Shown: piece by piece, positions 1 through 12,100 of the stretch
How positions within the stretch are numbered: the first letter of the stretch is position 1
Layout of the letters: each line of letters starts with the position of its first letter
Origin: Oscheius sp. JU75
Lineage: Eukaryota > Nematoda > Chromadorea > Rhabditida > Rhabditidae
Assembly (NCBI GenBank): GCA_037178855.1
Contig: JASJZC010000007.1
Span: forward strand, 9,114,001 to 9,178,000
DNA: 64,000 nucleotides
Reading direction: 5' to 3'
Notes under the pieces: model-generated
Told to the model about the DNA's origin: nothing
The model's database searches: none
Seen by the model: the letters and a program-made list of their open reading frames with translations, nothing else
Made by a program: the position numbers and the translations under genes

Positions 1-689
1 TATAAGGAAGAAGCATAAACAGTAATCCAATACTGACTACTGCTAGTTGTATGGCGCGCACGTTGTTTAACCAAGGCCGTGCATCGGCGGATTCTCTACA
101 AGAGTGCTAGAGAGCCATGTTGGATTCTCGTGGAACTGGGAGACCTTCACTTCCTTTGTTAATTAGTACAACTGTCATCGATTTTGTCGCATCGCGTGGT
201 CTCGTTCAGCCTGTTTCCTTGATGAAATCTATCTAAGGTTCAAAATTTCATTTTAGATTGTTTGAATTCGGTAGACCTCGGGAGGGACCAAGTGTCAGTG
301 GTCATCATGTCCACTGGCTTTAATGAATGTTTTGCAGTTTCACAGATTTTCGATATGCAGTCACTTCTTAGTCTGACGCTGGAGCGGGATGATCTATTCA
401 CTTTTAGTTCTCTCGGACAGTTGTCGCTGTTATGTTTTTTTGCCGATAGACTAATTTAGGTTTTGTGATATACGCTGCTAGCAAAATATTGGTAGCGGTG
501 TTTTTATTTAAAGCTATACATTTTGTGCGAAACTGTCGCGATCTTCAGATCTGGTGATTCAAGACTGTTGTCATTAGGATTGTCCAGAAAACTCTTAGAT
601 TCTATCCATTCTTTCCTTCAAACTTTCTTTTTCATTTCCCGAGCAAACCCTTTTTCAGCTCACAAAACTTCGGGTAACGTAGCTGACCG
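1..689. other. 5' flank of GALNT-like gene, no gene seen
   Basis: Small open frames here resemble no family I know and show no convincing exon structure. The only notable signal is an acceptor-like tttttcag ending at 658, about 30 nt before the ATG at 690. It could be a spliced-leader acceptor or the end of a 5' UTR intron. Confidence 0.5.
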
Positions 690-3600
690 ATGTCGTGGAA
701 ACGAAAACAACTGGAACTGCAAAGGTTTTGCCGGGCGAAGTTGGTTTTATTCACTCCATTCACACAAATTTTTGCTTGTAGAGGTCTTCGAGTAGCTATT
801 CTCACAGGATGCGTCTTTTTGTTCATGTTCGCCGTATCGAATATAGGCAGTGGAGGACAGAGAGTACGTACTTTATAGTTTCTTCGACTGTATACGGTTA
901 CAGCACCTGATCGAGGCCATTGATACTGGAGATTTACATGAAGCTGCTTGGCAGAATACGAAACTCGCTGGAGACCAGGATCCTAATACAATTTTCAAGG
1001 AGTCGGAGCTTGGAAACTTTGAACCGAAAGTCCCGGAAACGCCTAGTAGTCAGCCTGGTTCGAAAGGTTTTTTTTTATTTAGGTTTTTTTTTTCAGGAGA
1101 AGGTGGTCGCCCAGTCTACGTAAAAGATGCTGAAGGACAACAGGCATCTCGCCGAGCGGAGAGCGAATTCGGTTTTAATACCTATGTCAGTGACATGATT
1201 TCCATGAACAGAACCATTCCCGACATTCGCATGGAAGAGTAAGAGCCACTTATCCCGATTTATACTGTAGCTATTCAGGTGCAAGCATTGGGATTACCCC
1301 GAAGATCTCCCGACCGTCTCTGTCGTTGTGGTTTTTCACAACGAGGGTTGGACTCCTCTCTTGAGAACAGTACACTCCGTCTTTCTGAGATCCCCTCCCA
1401 ATCTCCTCAAGGAAGTTGTCATGGTTGATGACTACTCAGCTAAGGGTAGGTGCTTAGACATACTAAAGTTTGGATATGCCTCTGGTGGGAAGACAACTTA
1501 CCGATTCTCGGAAGCAAAGATACACACAAATTATCCCCAGGGGGAGGCAAAAGTGATTTTCATTGGGTTCGCGCGGTTACTCCTTTATTTTGCATGGTTC
1601 ATTAAAAGGAATGTACCACAAAATGCGAAAGGATTTGGGCATATACTGTCAGACAGCATGGGTTCGGTCATTCTAGCTTCAATGTTTTCATAGCTGCAGT
1701 AGACCGTATGGAACCACTCTATTGGACGCTAGCCGTGCGTGTCTATCCGTCCGTATAAACTCGGTGAATTGCTTAAGCTTTTAATCAGAAAATCTCGGGT
1801 TCGGATCCGCACGACAATTTTTTTTGAATAATAGTGTCTTCTTCAAATTTCAAAGTACTAACAACGTTGATATAGGCTTATATGACTTTTTGTTATCACG
1901 AGATGTGCGCGGTTTTCAAGATGACAGATGGGCCTTTGTGACTCAGATCATCCATTGTGTACCGTCGATTTTAAAAGGAAACATTTTTTGCCGTACAACA
2001 CTTAGAATTCCAGAGCATCTGAAGGAGAAACTCGAGAAATACATTACTCGCTGGGATGGAAAAGTCAAACTTGTAAGGACAGCTGACCGTGAGGGACTCA
2101 TTCGTGCCAGAACTATTGGAGCTCAACATGCTACAGCCGACGTTATCATTTTCTTGGATGCTCATTGTGAAGTGAACACCAACTGGCTTCCGCCCCTCCT
2201 GGCTCCTATCAAATACAACAGGTACTTTTATAGTCTTTGAGTTTACTGGATTCTTTTTAGGAGAGTCATGACCGTGCCTGTCATTGACGGAATTGACTCC
2301 AATACCTGGGAATACCGCAGCGTTTATGGACAATCGGACCGTCACTTTTCTGGCATCTTCGAATGGGGACTACTCTACAAGGAGACTGCCATCACTGCCA
2401 AGGAAAAGAACACTCGAAAGAAGAACTCCATGCCGTTCAGGTTTGCACACTGCTTGTTTTTCCGATAGTTAAGATGCATTCAGAAACCACTAAGATCATG
2501 ACTTTCAGATCACCAACTCATGCCGGAGGACTCTTCGCTATTGATCGCAAATGGTTCGGAGAGCTCGGATTTTATGATGACGGACTACAAATCTGGGGAG
2601 GAGAACAGTACGAGCTATCTTTCAAGGTAAAAAATTCATTTTAACGGCTTGAAGTCAAGAAATACGACAGTGCGACGGGTAGAATTGTAGGGACTGGAGG
2701 CTCTTTTAAGGTAAAACATTCTACTTAGTCAGTGATACACTAGAGATCATTTCACAATACCGATACCCATCCAATTGGACAATGATTTTGTTATAATATA
2801 TAATCAAGATTTTTTTAATCATTCTACCCCTGGAAAACAAATCGCAGCTGACGATCCAAGGCAACAATGAATTGAAATTAGGCAGACTCAAATTTTGACA
2901 GAATTTAACATTTGACAGACCTTTTGACAGAGTCGGGGGCTGGACAGATAAAAGACAGATACCTCTAGTTAAAAAAACAAATATGGTCCGAGACGTTAGT
3001 TGAGGCTCCCACCGAGCTTTTTGTTCGCTTTCCAAGATGAAACCCCAACAGAGGTTTCGTCTCATTCTTCAAACTACGTACAAAAGATAGATCTATGTTC
3101 TAAAATCAAATCTTTTCAGATTTGGCAATGCGGAGGAGGAATCCTGTTCGTTCCCTGCTCTCACGTCGGTCACGTCTACAGATCACACATGCCGTACACC
3201 TTCGGCAAGCTGTCAGGCAAACCCGTCATCTCTACGAACATGATGAGAGTCATCAAGACCTGGATGGGCGACTACGAGAAGTACTACTTCATCCGGGAAC
3301 CTCAGGCTCAGAAAGTCGATCCCGGAGATATCACTGCCCAGCTGGCCTTGAAGGAGAGACTTCAGTGTAAAGACTTCCACTGGTCAGTACTTCTAGCTTC
3401 CTTTTTCAAATTTTATATAGGTACATGGAAAACGTAGCTTATGACGTCCTGGCCAGCTACCCTCTTCTCCCTGACAACGATGTCTGGGGAGAGGCTAGAA
3501 ATCCGCACACTGGCAAATGTCTCGACCGAATGGGAGGTATTCCTGGGCCTTTGGGCGCCAGCGGATGTCATGGTTATGGAGGAAACCAGCTGCTTCGTCT

Positions 3601-4278
3601 CAACAAGGCTGGACAACTGGCTCAGGGAGAATGGTGTCTAACCCCACGCGGCAACAAAGTTCAAGCGGATCACTGCGTGAAGGGAACTGTGGAAGGACCT
3701 TGGATGTACGATAAGGTTGGCTCTTTTTTTTATACAAAAACTGCTTATGAGATCGAACATCCCCTCTGTGGGACTGAACTTTTTCCTGGCCAGGACATAT
3801 TCTCTATGACCGATTTTTCAAAGCAAAACGACTATTAATTCAGTATTTCTGGTAGTGATATTATTCTGGTCTCTACATAAGAGCCTGAGTCAATCTCATC
3901 AGCAGATTCCTTAAAAACAATTGCTCTCTAGGGAACCCCGTTTGTTTGGAAATCAGGGCAGTACCAAATAGTGAATGACGAAAACGATAACCTTGACACG
4001 ATTGGCAGGCTAGATTGTCGTCGAAGGAACCATATATACGCTATAAGGAATAAACCGATATACACTCGCTTTAAGCAATCTGGGCCGTAACTTGTTTTCT
4101 TGTATATTGTATCCTTTCGAGCTTTAATCCTTGTTTTCAGGACACCAGCCAAGTGATGACCAAGACCAGAAAATGTCTCACGGTGAACGGCAAAAACGAG
4201 CAGGTTACCTTGGAAAGATGCGACAACAACAACGCCTTCCAAAAGTATCTCTGGAAGGAGTATTACCAGTCCTCTTAA
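690..4278 (+). CDS. Polypeptide N-acetylgalactosaminyltransferase, GALNT7-like
   Basis: Golgi type II membrane enzyme expected to transfer GalNAc to Ser/Thr and so start or extend mucin-type O-glycans. Proposed exons: 690-724, 782-863, 904-1066, 1097-1238, 1279-1445, 2014-2221, 2261-2440, 2509-2626, 3120-3382, 3421-3715 and 4141-4278, giving about 596 aa, normal for the family. Order: short basic cytoplasmic tail; one membrane anchor ([17 protein letters not shown]); stem; GT2 catalytic domain with [20 protein letters not shown]; metal-binding DxH in [37 protein letters not shown]; then a C-terminal ricin-type lectin domain with CLDR and KCLTV repeats. The [18 protein letters not shown] signature fits GALNT7 (nematode gly-7) better than GALNT10; this subgroup usually prefers already glycosylated acceptors. 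The intron at 1067-1096 would be only 30 nt and does not shift the frame, so it may be retained. The intron at 725-781 is also a multiple of three. A polyadenylation signal lies near 4530. Confidence 0.92.
1765..1815 (+). other. tRNA-like 3' half inside a GALNT intron
   Basis: The 568-nt intron at 1446-2013 contains GGGTTCGGATCC at 1797-1808, close to a Pol III B box, behind an anticodon-arm-like stretch. No matching acceptor stem is visible, so this is at best a tRNA-derived fragment. Confidence 0.2.
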
Positions 4279-5308
4279 AGGCTCTTTCGACTCTATATCC
4301 CATCCAGCAACACGCACTACTCCCGGGTTCAAAGTAGCATAGTATTACACCATCCCGAATTTTATCTAGTCCTGCATGCTCCTATTTATTTTCCCCACTC
4401 TCTATTTCTTTAAATTCTTATGGGTCTTTAAGGGTACCGTTCAAAAATGTGATACAACTATTCGCCAATCCCAATACTACAATGTGTCTTTACTCTTAAG
4501 TTTCAGTTTTATTTCGCCAAAAAATTCATAAATAAAAAGTCTTGAATTCAGTGTAGCGGGTGTCAGGGTAGCATCCTTCCTCTTTTTTATACGATAACAG
4601 CAATTTATACACGTGTGTTTACGTCGAGGAGGTGAGCGGAAGATAAGAGCATGCCTGTCTTAGGACGTTTGGTCAAAACAAGAGAGAACAACCGACACAA
4701 ACTGGACACAGAATTAGGTTTTTTAATGACCGTTGCAAGAAATAAGAGAAAAAATTCTTTGTTGACTTCCTTTTTATCTAGCCGTGATAATGCCTGCCAA
4801 GCTTCGCTACATTCGCTTGTCCACGATAAGAAAAGCAAGTAGCAATGCTTGCCGTGATTTTAAACTCCACACTGTTTTGAGCCTCTCATTGGGAGGGACA
4901 GGAGGCCAGCTGGGCGCTCTCTAGCCTCTTGGTGTAATCTTCACTCATCTAGCCTTGTTTTCCAGTCTCTCTGTCTCTCTGTCTCTCTCTGTCTGACTTT
5001 CTCCTTTTATCACGCTAGTCCGTCTTATACGAATTGTTTTCATTTATAACCATCACATGTGGGCAGGGTTGCGCACTTTCGATTTTACAGTATCGGTTTA
5101 GTGGGAGCGACAAGTACAGATCAAGAAATGTACGCTACTTTCTCTTTGTTTTGGTGACCCTAACTTTCTAGATATTGTTATCGATTAGACACTTCCTTAG
5201 TGCTTCCACATCCTACCCGGATTCTATACGAAGAACTAGCTTGTTTCACTAGCTATCCCCCATGTTTCTTTCTCCTTTTCTCTCTGATCAACGCGACTCG
5301 TTTTCAGA
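4279..5308. other. Intergenic, GALNT 3' end to DGAT1 start
   Basis: Holds the GALNT polyadenylation signal (aataaa near 4530) and a short CT-rich tract at 4968-4999. Otherwise no gene is seen. Open frames of 60-80 codons at 4605-4842 on both strands lack any recognisable protein or splice structure. Confidence 0.6.
4968..4999. repeat. (TCTCTGTC)-type simple repeat
   Basis: Imperfect tandem tctctgtc units. Similar degenerate CT/GA tracts recur across the window (8.1, 20.2, 24.6, 31.8, 41.7, 42.7 and 44.5 kb). Confidence 0.7.
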
Positions 5309-7515
5309 ATGGTCGAGGCCGGAAGACTTCGACAACGCAAGTTTTCCCAAGAATCGTCAGTCAGTCGAGGATCAAACTCTTCAAATGGAGACACGAACGG
5401 GAAAACACCTAAAGCGTGAGTGTTTGAATTCATTTTTCCATATGACTCGAGTTTTTAGACCGATCGAAAGAGTCATTCATCGTCCTCAAGACTCTCTATT
5501 TAGTACTAGCTCGGGGTGGACGAACTACAGAGGGTTTTTCAACTTGGCCATGCTATTACTGGTATTCGTTCGTTCATCTTTTGGTTTCTGATCAGGTTTT
5601 AGGTAGTCTCCAATGGTCGCGTAGCTCTAGAAAACATAATAAAGTATGGTATTCTTGTCTCTCCCTTCACATGGATCAGTTTCTTCCTGGCTGACATGTC
5701 ACTTTGGAACTGGCCGAATTTGGCACTGGTAGCTGCTTCCAACATCACAATTCTGCTCATTTTCATAGTGGAAAAGATTCTGGGTAAGTTTTCTGAGAGT
5801 TTTCAGCATTACTTGAAACAGAGCGCGGCTACGTGAGCAACTACTTCGCTGGAGTTTTCTATCCCATTGTAATCGTAACACATTTGACTATACCGGCTGC
5901 ATTCACGCTCTACCTCAAGGTTACACGCGATTCCTGATTTTTGTGATTGAAATACAGGGAAATCCCGTATATGCCGTCATTTCGCTAGGAATTTTTGTGG
6001 TGGAGGCACTTAAACTTGTCTCCTACGTCCATGTCAACTACTGGGGACGCTGTGGTCGGAAGGAGAAGGCTGAAAAGAAGGAGAGCGATGTTTCTGCTGA
6101 AGTTAAAGAGGTATCGTCTTTCTAAAATAAGCACGTAATTTTTCTTCAGCTGTACGCTATGGCTTCTCTCTACCCTTCGACCTTGACCATCACCAATCTG
6201 TACTACTTCATGTTCGCTCCGACTCTGTGCTACGAACTCCGATTCCCGAGAACTGTCAGAAGAAGAAAGAGCTTTTTGATTAAGAGACTCGTAGAATTGG
6301 TCTTTCTCACCTTCTTGATGGCTGCTCTCATCCAACAGTGGATCATTCCGACAGTTCAGAACAGCATGGGTCCGTTAAGTGAGATGGAGGTGACCAAGTG
6401 AGTTTTTCATCTATTTTCGTTTAAATAGGGTCTTATCTTTAAGAAAGTGCCCAAATAGAACAAAACGCTGTAAAAAAAATCTCTATGTTTATCAAAAACA
6501 AAAAGTTACAATGGTTTCTAAATAACTAGGTGTGTGGCTCTGTACCATGTGTGAGTCTGCACCATGTAGAATGTAATCAAATCAAATCGCATACCGTCAA
6601 AATATATGTAGACAAAGACTGTGCTATGGAGAGTACAGAACACAGAGGGGATCAGGGGGTAGATGACAACATCGAACTTGGTTAGAACAAGACATAAGTT
6701 GCTCAATTTTGCCCATTGTGAGCCTGATTAGACAGATTTTTACCGATAAAACAGTATCAACATTACATGATGTCAGAACAAGTAGAAAATTCCAACTACT
6801 TATCAAACTGTCATTCCGAAAACTGATAAGCTCTTGAGAAGTAAGCGACTAAGAGAGAGCGCACAAATAAGTTTGTATTCTGGATAACACATGTACATTC
6901 CATTTTCAGATGTGTCGAACGTCTATTGAAGCTGGCCATCCCCAATATCTTTATTTGGCTGATCTTCTTCTACACCCTCTTCCACTCGGCTCTCAACTTC
7001 CTAGCAGAGATTTTGCTCTTTGCCGACAGAGAGTTTTATCGGTAAGAGATCTTCAGTCTATCACAATTCTCTTTAGTGACTTCTGGAACTCCGAGACAAT
7101 TTCTTATTTCTGGAAGACGTGGAACATTCCCGTGCATCGATGGGCCGTCCGTCATGTCTACTCGCCTATGATCCGGAACAATTGGAAGAAGCCCAGTGCC
7201 ATGGTCGCTGTTTTTTTCGTCTCTGCCTTCTTCCATGAATACTTGGTATGTTTTTCATTTTTCATATGTTTTTTGTCTTTGCAGGTATCCGTGCCCCTTG
7301 CAATGTTCCGTCTCTGGGCCTACTATGGCATGATGTCGCAAATCCCTCTCTCCTTCCTCACCGATTATGTCATCAAAGGAGGACGTGCCGGAAACGTAGT
7401 CGTGTGGCTCTCCCTTATTGTCGGTCAGCCTCTCGCTATTCTTATGTACGTTCACGACTGGTACGTACTTCATTCCCCGGAGGCATTCAGTCGTGTTAAC
7501 GCGACAGTAGTCTAA
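5309..7515 (+). CDS. dgat-1: Diacylglycerol O-acyltransferase 1 (MBOAT family)
   Basis: ER multi-pass enzyme catalysing the last step of triacylglycerol synthesis, diacylglycerol plus acyl-CoA. The ATG is one nucleotide after ttttcag, a spliced-leader-type acceptor, which fixes the start. About nine exons give close to 480 aa. Seen in order: Ser/Gly/Asn-rich cytosolic N-terminus; the DGAT1 signature [16 protein letters not shown]; hydrophobic helices; a Lys/Glu-rich loop; [20 protein letters not shown] followed by HRW, matching the acyl-CoA motif of DGAT1; and SAFFHEYL, holding the conserved MBOAT catalytic His. The family usually has DWW where this protein has DFW. The motif QDSLF and the NIPVHRW context separate it from sterol O-acyltransferases. 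One larger intron (about 6400-6909) interrupts otherwise 35-45-nt introns. A polyadenylation signal lies near 7590. Confidence 0.96.
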
Positions 7516-9137
7516 GAAGACTCTTTTCCATTGTCTGTTTTTATGTTGTGCTATGTCTATCGATTCGTGTGCTGCCGACTCTTGAAGTCAAATAAATTAT
7601 GCTGGTAATGGAATCAACTTATGTACAGACCATGTGGTTTTGCAAATTCAAGTCGTAACGCAATTTGAAATCTCAGTCATGTAAAAGCCAGTTGCACCTT
7701 CTGACAGCATCTCTCAGCATCACGTATCCTTCGAAAATTTAGTCTGTTTGCTCTGGAGTCGTCTTGAGAAAGAAGATTCTTTTCCATTGCCGGAGAAATC
7801 CCAGTATCCAGTACAAATAAACTGTATAGACTGCCTTTGTTTGACGTGAAGGGATCATAGAAGCGTGCAAAAGTTTTTCAAAAGAGAGAAATCAATTTCG
7901 AAACGGTACCAAATGCCCAGTTCTTATTCAAATCTGGATTTGTAAGACTCTCTTTAAGGAGAAACTCTCCCTAACATCTGCGCGCTACTGCCGCATGATC
8001 AAAATGAAGGACACAGAGATAGAGATTTCCTTTCAAGCTTCCCAGTTTCAGTTAGAACCTGCTTTAGACAAAAACTATAATAAGAAAGTATAGTGTGCAG
8101 TATAGTGTTGAAGATCTCTGTCTCTCTGTCTCTATGCTTCTCTGTAGCTCTGTTCCTTTGTCAATATTCTATTCTCTCGCTCTGTTTGTGTCTCTGTCGT
8201 TCCTTCGTTCCTTCGCTCTCTAAATCTGTTTCTCTGTTCAGCTGGATGGAAACGTAGCAAGTATGTGTCATTTGTGGACCACGTTCAATCTTCCCCCTGT
8301 TCTTTTCCACTAGATTCAAACTTTGAAATGATTCTATCGTTGTTAAAGAATTACAGCAAAGTGACCGGAGGGATCGGGAGGCAGCGGAAGAGGACGAGGA
8401 GGGATGAGCTGCACGCTGGACACTAGAGAAGATGCGAAAGAGACAGTTTTCTTCTTCTGCACAGTACTGAAAACATTTGGTTTGACATATGAGTAGAAAA
8501 AAGGCTACCCATTGAAGTGAGTCTGAGAGGAAGACATTCCGACTCGTTAGAGCAAAGCTAAATATCTGAAGTTTTGGAAAAGGACTAACTGGGGACGTGG
8601 GAGGGATGTCTTTCACAGTGTTATCGGGAAGAAAATGTCTTTCGAGGCCAGTGTTTCTTCAAACAAATTTGTTAGAAAGAACAGTACTCTTTGTTAATCC
8701 ATTGCTGCCAGAATCCGCAAAGCCGGCCATGTCTCCATTCTATAAAAGAAAGGCCGTGATTGTTGTTTTGCTAACAGCCATGACACGAGCTGCCCGAGAT
8801 CGAAAGTGCCCGTTGACTTTTTTTTTTAAATTTTCTTTTCCAGCGCGTGAGTGTTAAAAGTTTTTCTCGGACAAGATTTGTGCTTTTTCATCCTAAAACA
8901 CCTCGAGAAATCTCGAAGAGAAGCGCAGCTGCCTGCCAGATTAGCCCGCTCGCCACTCTTGTGAAAAAGCTAGAAAAGAAGAATTTTCAACAAATTGCGC
9001 AGGTCGCATGCTCTGTCTCTCTGTAGTGGCACTACTTTTGAGTTACTACACAAGCGCAGAAAACCATTTGAAGGTTGCTCTCACGAGCCTGTCGTCTCAC
9101 GCACGTTCGTGAGGTTGAAAAATTTTTATAACCTTTA
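7516..9137. other. Convergent intergenic region, DGAT1 to PTR
   Basis: Lies between the 3' ends of two convergent genes. It contains a CT-rich stretch at 8105-8235. A plus-strand coding-like stretch runs at 8731-8998: a short peptide with a hydrophobic N-terminus, then an intron-like gap ending ttttccag at 8843, then an open frame of about 50 codons. The frames do not join cleanly, so no gene is called. Confidence 0.5.
8105..8235. repeat. CT-rich degenerate minisatellite
   Basis: Repeated tctctgtctctctg with interspersed atgcttctctg units, the same vocabulary as the tract at 42.7 kb and, on the other strand, at 24.6 kb. Confidence 0.65.
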
Positions 9138-12100
9138 TTACTCAGGAGGTATGACTTTGTTCACTATTGATTTTGAAGCTGGGATGTGTTCTTGTTCTCG
9201 ACCCTCGGACTCTTCAATGTGCTCCATTTTGACAGGCTCTACCTTCTCAGCTTCAACTATCCTATTCAGTTGACTGCTGCAAGTGAAGGAGACTTTCAGC
9301 GGTGGTGCATTTTGCTTGGCTCTTGTTTTTGGAATGATGGTCATCAAGGCAATCGGCAGGAAAAGTAGGCCATGGATCATGGAGAAGGAAATTACAAGGC
9401 ACACCGTCTTGAAGAAAATGAGAACAATGTAGGCATCGACCAAAATCAGAACCATGATGCCTATTAGTGTTGATGATGCGCCCTAGAAAACAGATAAGGA
9501 TTTTCTCGAGCTAAGATACCATGAAAACTGGCCATCCTAGAGTCTCGAGGGCTTTGATTGCTCTCTCGTGAGCAGTACCATAGGCTTGGGAGAAGGCATA
9601 GGCGATATGGGCTGAGAGATCGACTGCGAAGCCGATGCACATAATAACCTAAGCAAGATATTTTGTGTACACTGAGACGACTGACCGTGATCATTGACAC
9701 ACTGTCTAGGTTGACTCCCCAGAAGGTCATGAAGCCAAGAACACCTGAAAATCATGTCAACGTAAGTTTCTTTTGCTCTGTCAGATCTTTTGGTTTTGTT
9801 CCTCGAATTTAACAAACAACGACAAGCCGTTTGTTGAAAACCAGCTTGTCAGAACCCAAAGGAGATGATAGTTTGACAGGGGACAGAACTCGAGAATGTC
9901 GAAATAGAGAAACATGGATTGACAAGGGCAAGTGGAAAACGTATAGAGAGGGAGAGACATGAGAAACTGTTGCGAAAGACAAAAACTAGCCGTATTGACA
10001 GCATTTGATGATGCTAGATGGAAAAAATGTGTAGTTATGCAGGAAAAATTAGCGTTGATCTCTTTATGCACTCATTGACTTCTTGCCGAGTACTTCTAAT
10101 GATAACCGTCTGTGCCTCTGACAATGAGCAGTAAGATGCTGGCAGGAAACAAAACATATTCAAGAAAGCAGACGGTAACGGTAGACTTGTTGAACATGGA
10201 CAGTTGAACATGGACACAGCTCGGAAAACCGTAGAAACCTGACCTATTCAGCAGGCTAATTTGAAGGAACGTACCCAAATTAATGGAGGCTATGCACACG
10301 ACCACGGACATGGCAGCTCTCCAGTCAGGAATCATGATCAGTGTCACGACTGCCATCGAGATGATTCCTAAGACAATATTCTGAACAAGACTTGGTTTCA
10401 GCTCCAGGTACTGATCCGCGAATGGGTAATACTCGTGGAAGGTGGTTACGTTGAATTCTGGGAACCGAGAGGCGATTTCTCGCATCAGTTTACAACTGAA
10501 ACAGTACTTTTTTTTTAGACGACAGGACTTACCTGTTAGTATGATCAGTTGGGGTGGCGTAGTTCCTCAGTCCCAACTGGAATCGGAAGGCTTTGAGAGT
10601 ATAGAATTCTTCTTCATTTTGTCCCCAGACCATGTCTTTCTCCCAAAGTCGGCGGCCTCCAGCAATCAGAAGCCAGTCTCGGCAACGGTGATACCATTCA
10701 GTGGAACTGTCACGATTTCTGGCTTCTACCAAACTCACCTACTTTTTAGGTTTTTGGATGTGCAGTTCCTTTTCTTCTCTTTGCAAGTGTAAATCATATG
10801 CCTTCAGCCAAATCATGGTTCCATTCCCGTTCATTGTGTAGCGTGTACCCTCGAAATCTTTAGCAGACTTACAAGAATGAATAAATGAAGGTACCGGATA
10901 ACATATTGTTGAACAAAGCTCTTTCTGTTGGATCGAAGAGATCAGGAGGATTATTTACAACCACTTGCATTTGGAGGCCTGAAAAACATAACCTAGAAAT
11001 CCACCCTCTATGCTGTTAAAAAAAGCGTGGTGTCCCCAAGAAAAATGTCAATTCACATACTAGCAGCTGCCTAAAGTGCTTTGCTTGCCTGCCACTATCT
11101 TCCCGTTTGTTTAGGTCAAACTGTTCTATTCTTGTCAACCTGGCCTTGTCACTTATTCACATCTGAGCACTAGCAGACAGACAAATTGAAAGATTCGGTC
11201 CTTATGCAGATGAAACAAAATTAATAATTAATATCTGTAATGCCTGTCTTCTAAGAGCCCGAGATTGTCGGTACTACTTTTTTCCGGGAGTTTATTCCAT
11301 TTAACTGACCTACCTTCTTGCCAGAAAGTTTCCTGCACCAGTTCGTAGAAAGTACTGAGATAGAAGCTGTCTCTGACCAAGAATTTGGGGTTTAGTCCTT
11401 CTTGAATGTTGATACAGCCGTAGATAGCACATGAGACGTAGATCAGATAGATTAGAAGTGCACAGACCTAAAAGAGCTGTCTGACCCCGACAACGTTAGT
11501 CTTACTTGGGTGGATTTCTCCAAGATGAAGGGTCCGATGAATTCGCGGAAAAGCTTGTTCACAAAAGTATCTTCATGGTCCTTTTCAATATTATCTTCAC
11601 GATCCAGTTTGTGCTCCAGATCCTTCAGAAAAACGGATATTTTTCCTTTCTTCTCCTGTTCTTGTGACTCCTTGACTTTTCTAGCTTTTCCTCGTTCATG
11701 AGAAATTGTTCCACCTAGCAGCATCAACTTCCATGTGGAGTCGGTAGATCCAGCATCTACAGCCTTCAGACAAGGATAGCAATGCTCACCCTTCTGCTCC
11801 TGTTCAGCCGCCCAAGCCAGTACGGGTGAGAAAAATGTGAGCTGAAAACAAATGTACAAACAAACTCAAATGGCTACTTGATAAATGTAAGTAAAGATGA
11901 CTTGCACCGCTGTGTAGAGGCAGAACATTCGCACCCCAGGTAGTGGAGTAAATATACCGATTCCGAATGTTACCTACAAATAATAGTTTGTATGGAATGA
12001 GAGCAGTACTCACAGCATCCGTGACTGAAGTGATAGTGATAGCAACTGCAGCTTCACTGAGTGTCTCCGCTACTCGTTTCTTTGGGCAGTGCTTCGGATT

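Noticed and set aside
8161-8616. 151-codon minus-strand frame
   Set aside because: Largely encoded by a CT/GA-rich repeat; composition is Ser/Glu/Arg-biased and no splice or family support is seen.
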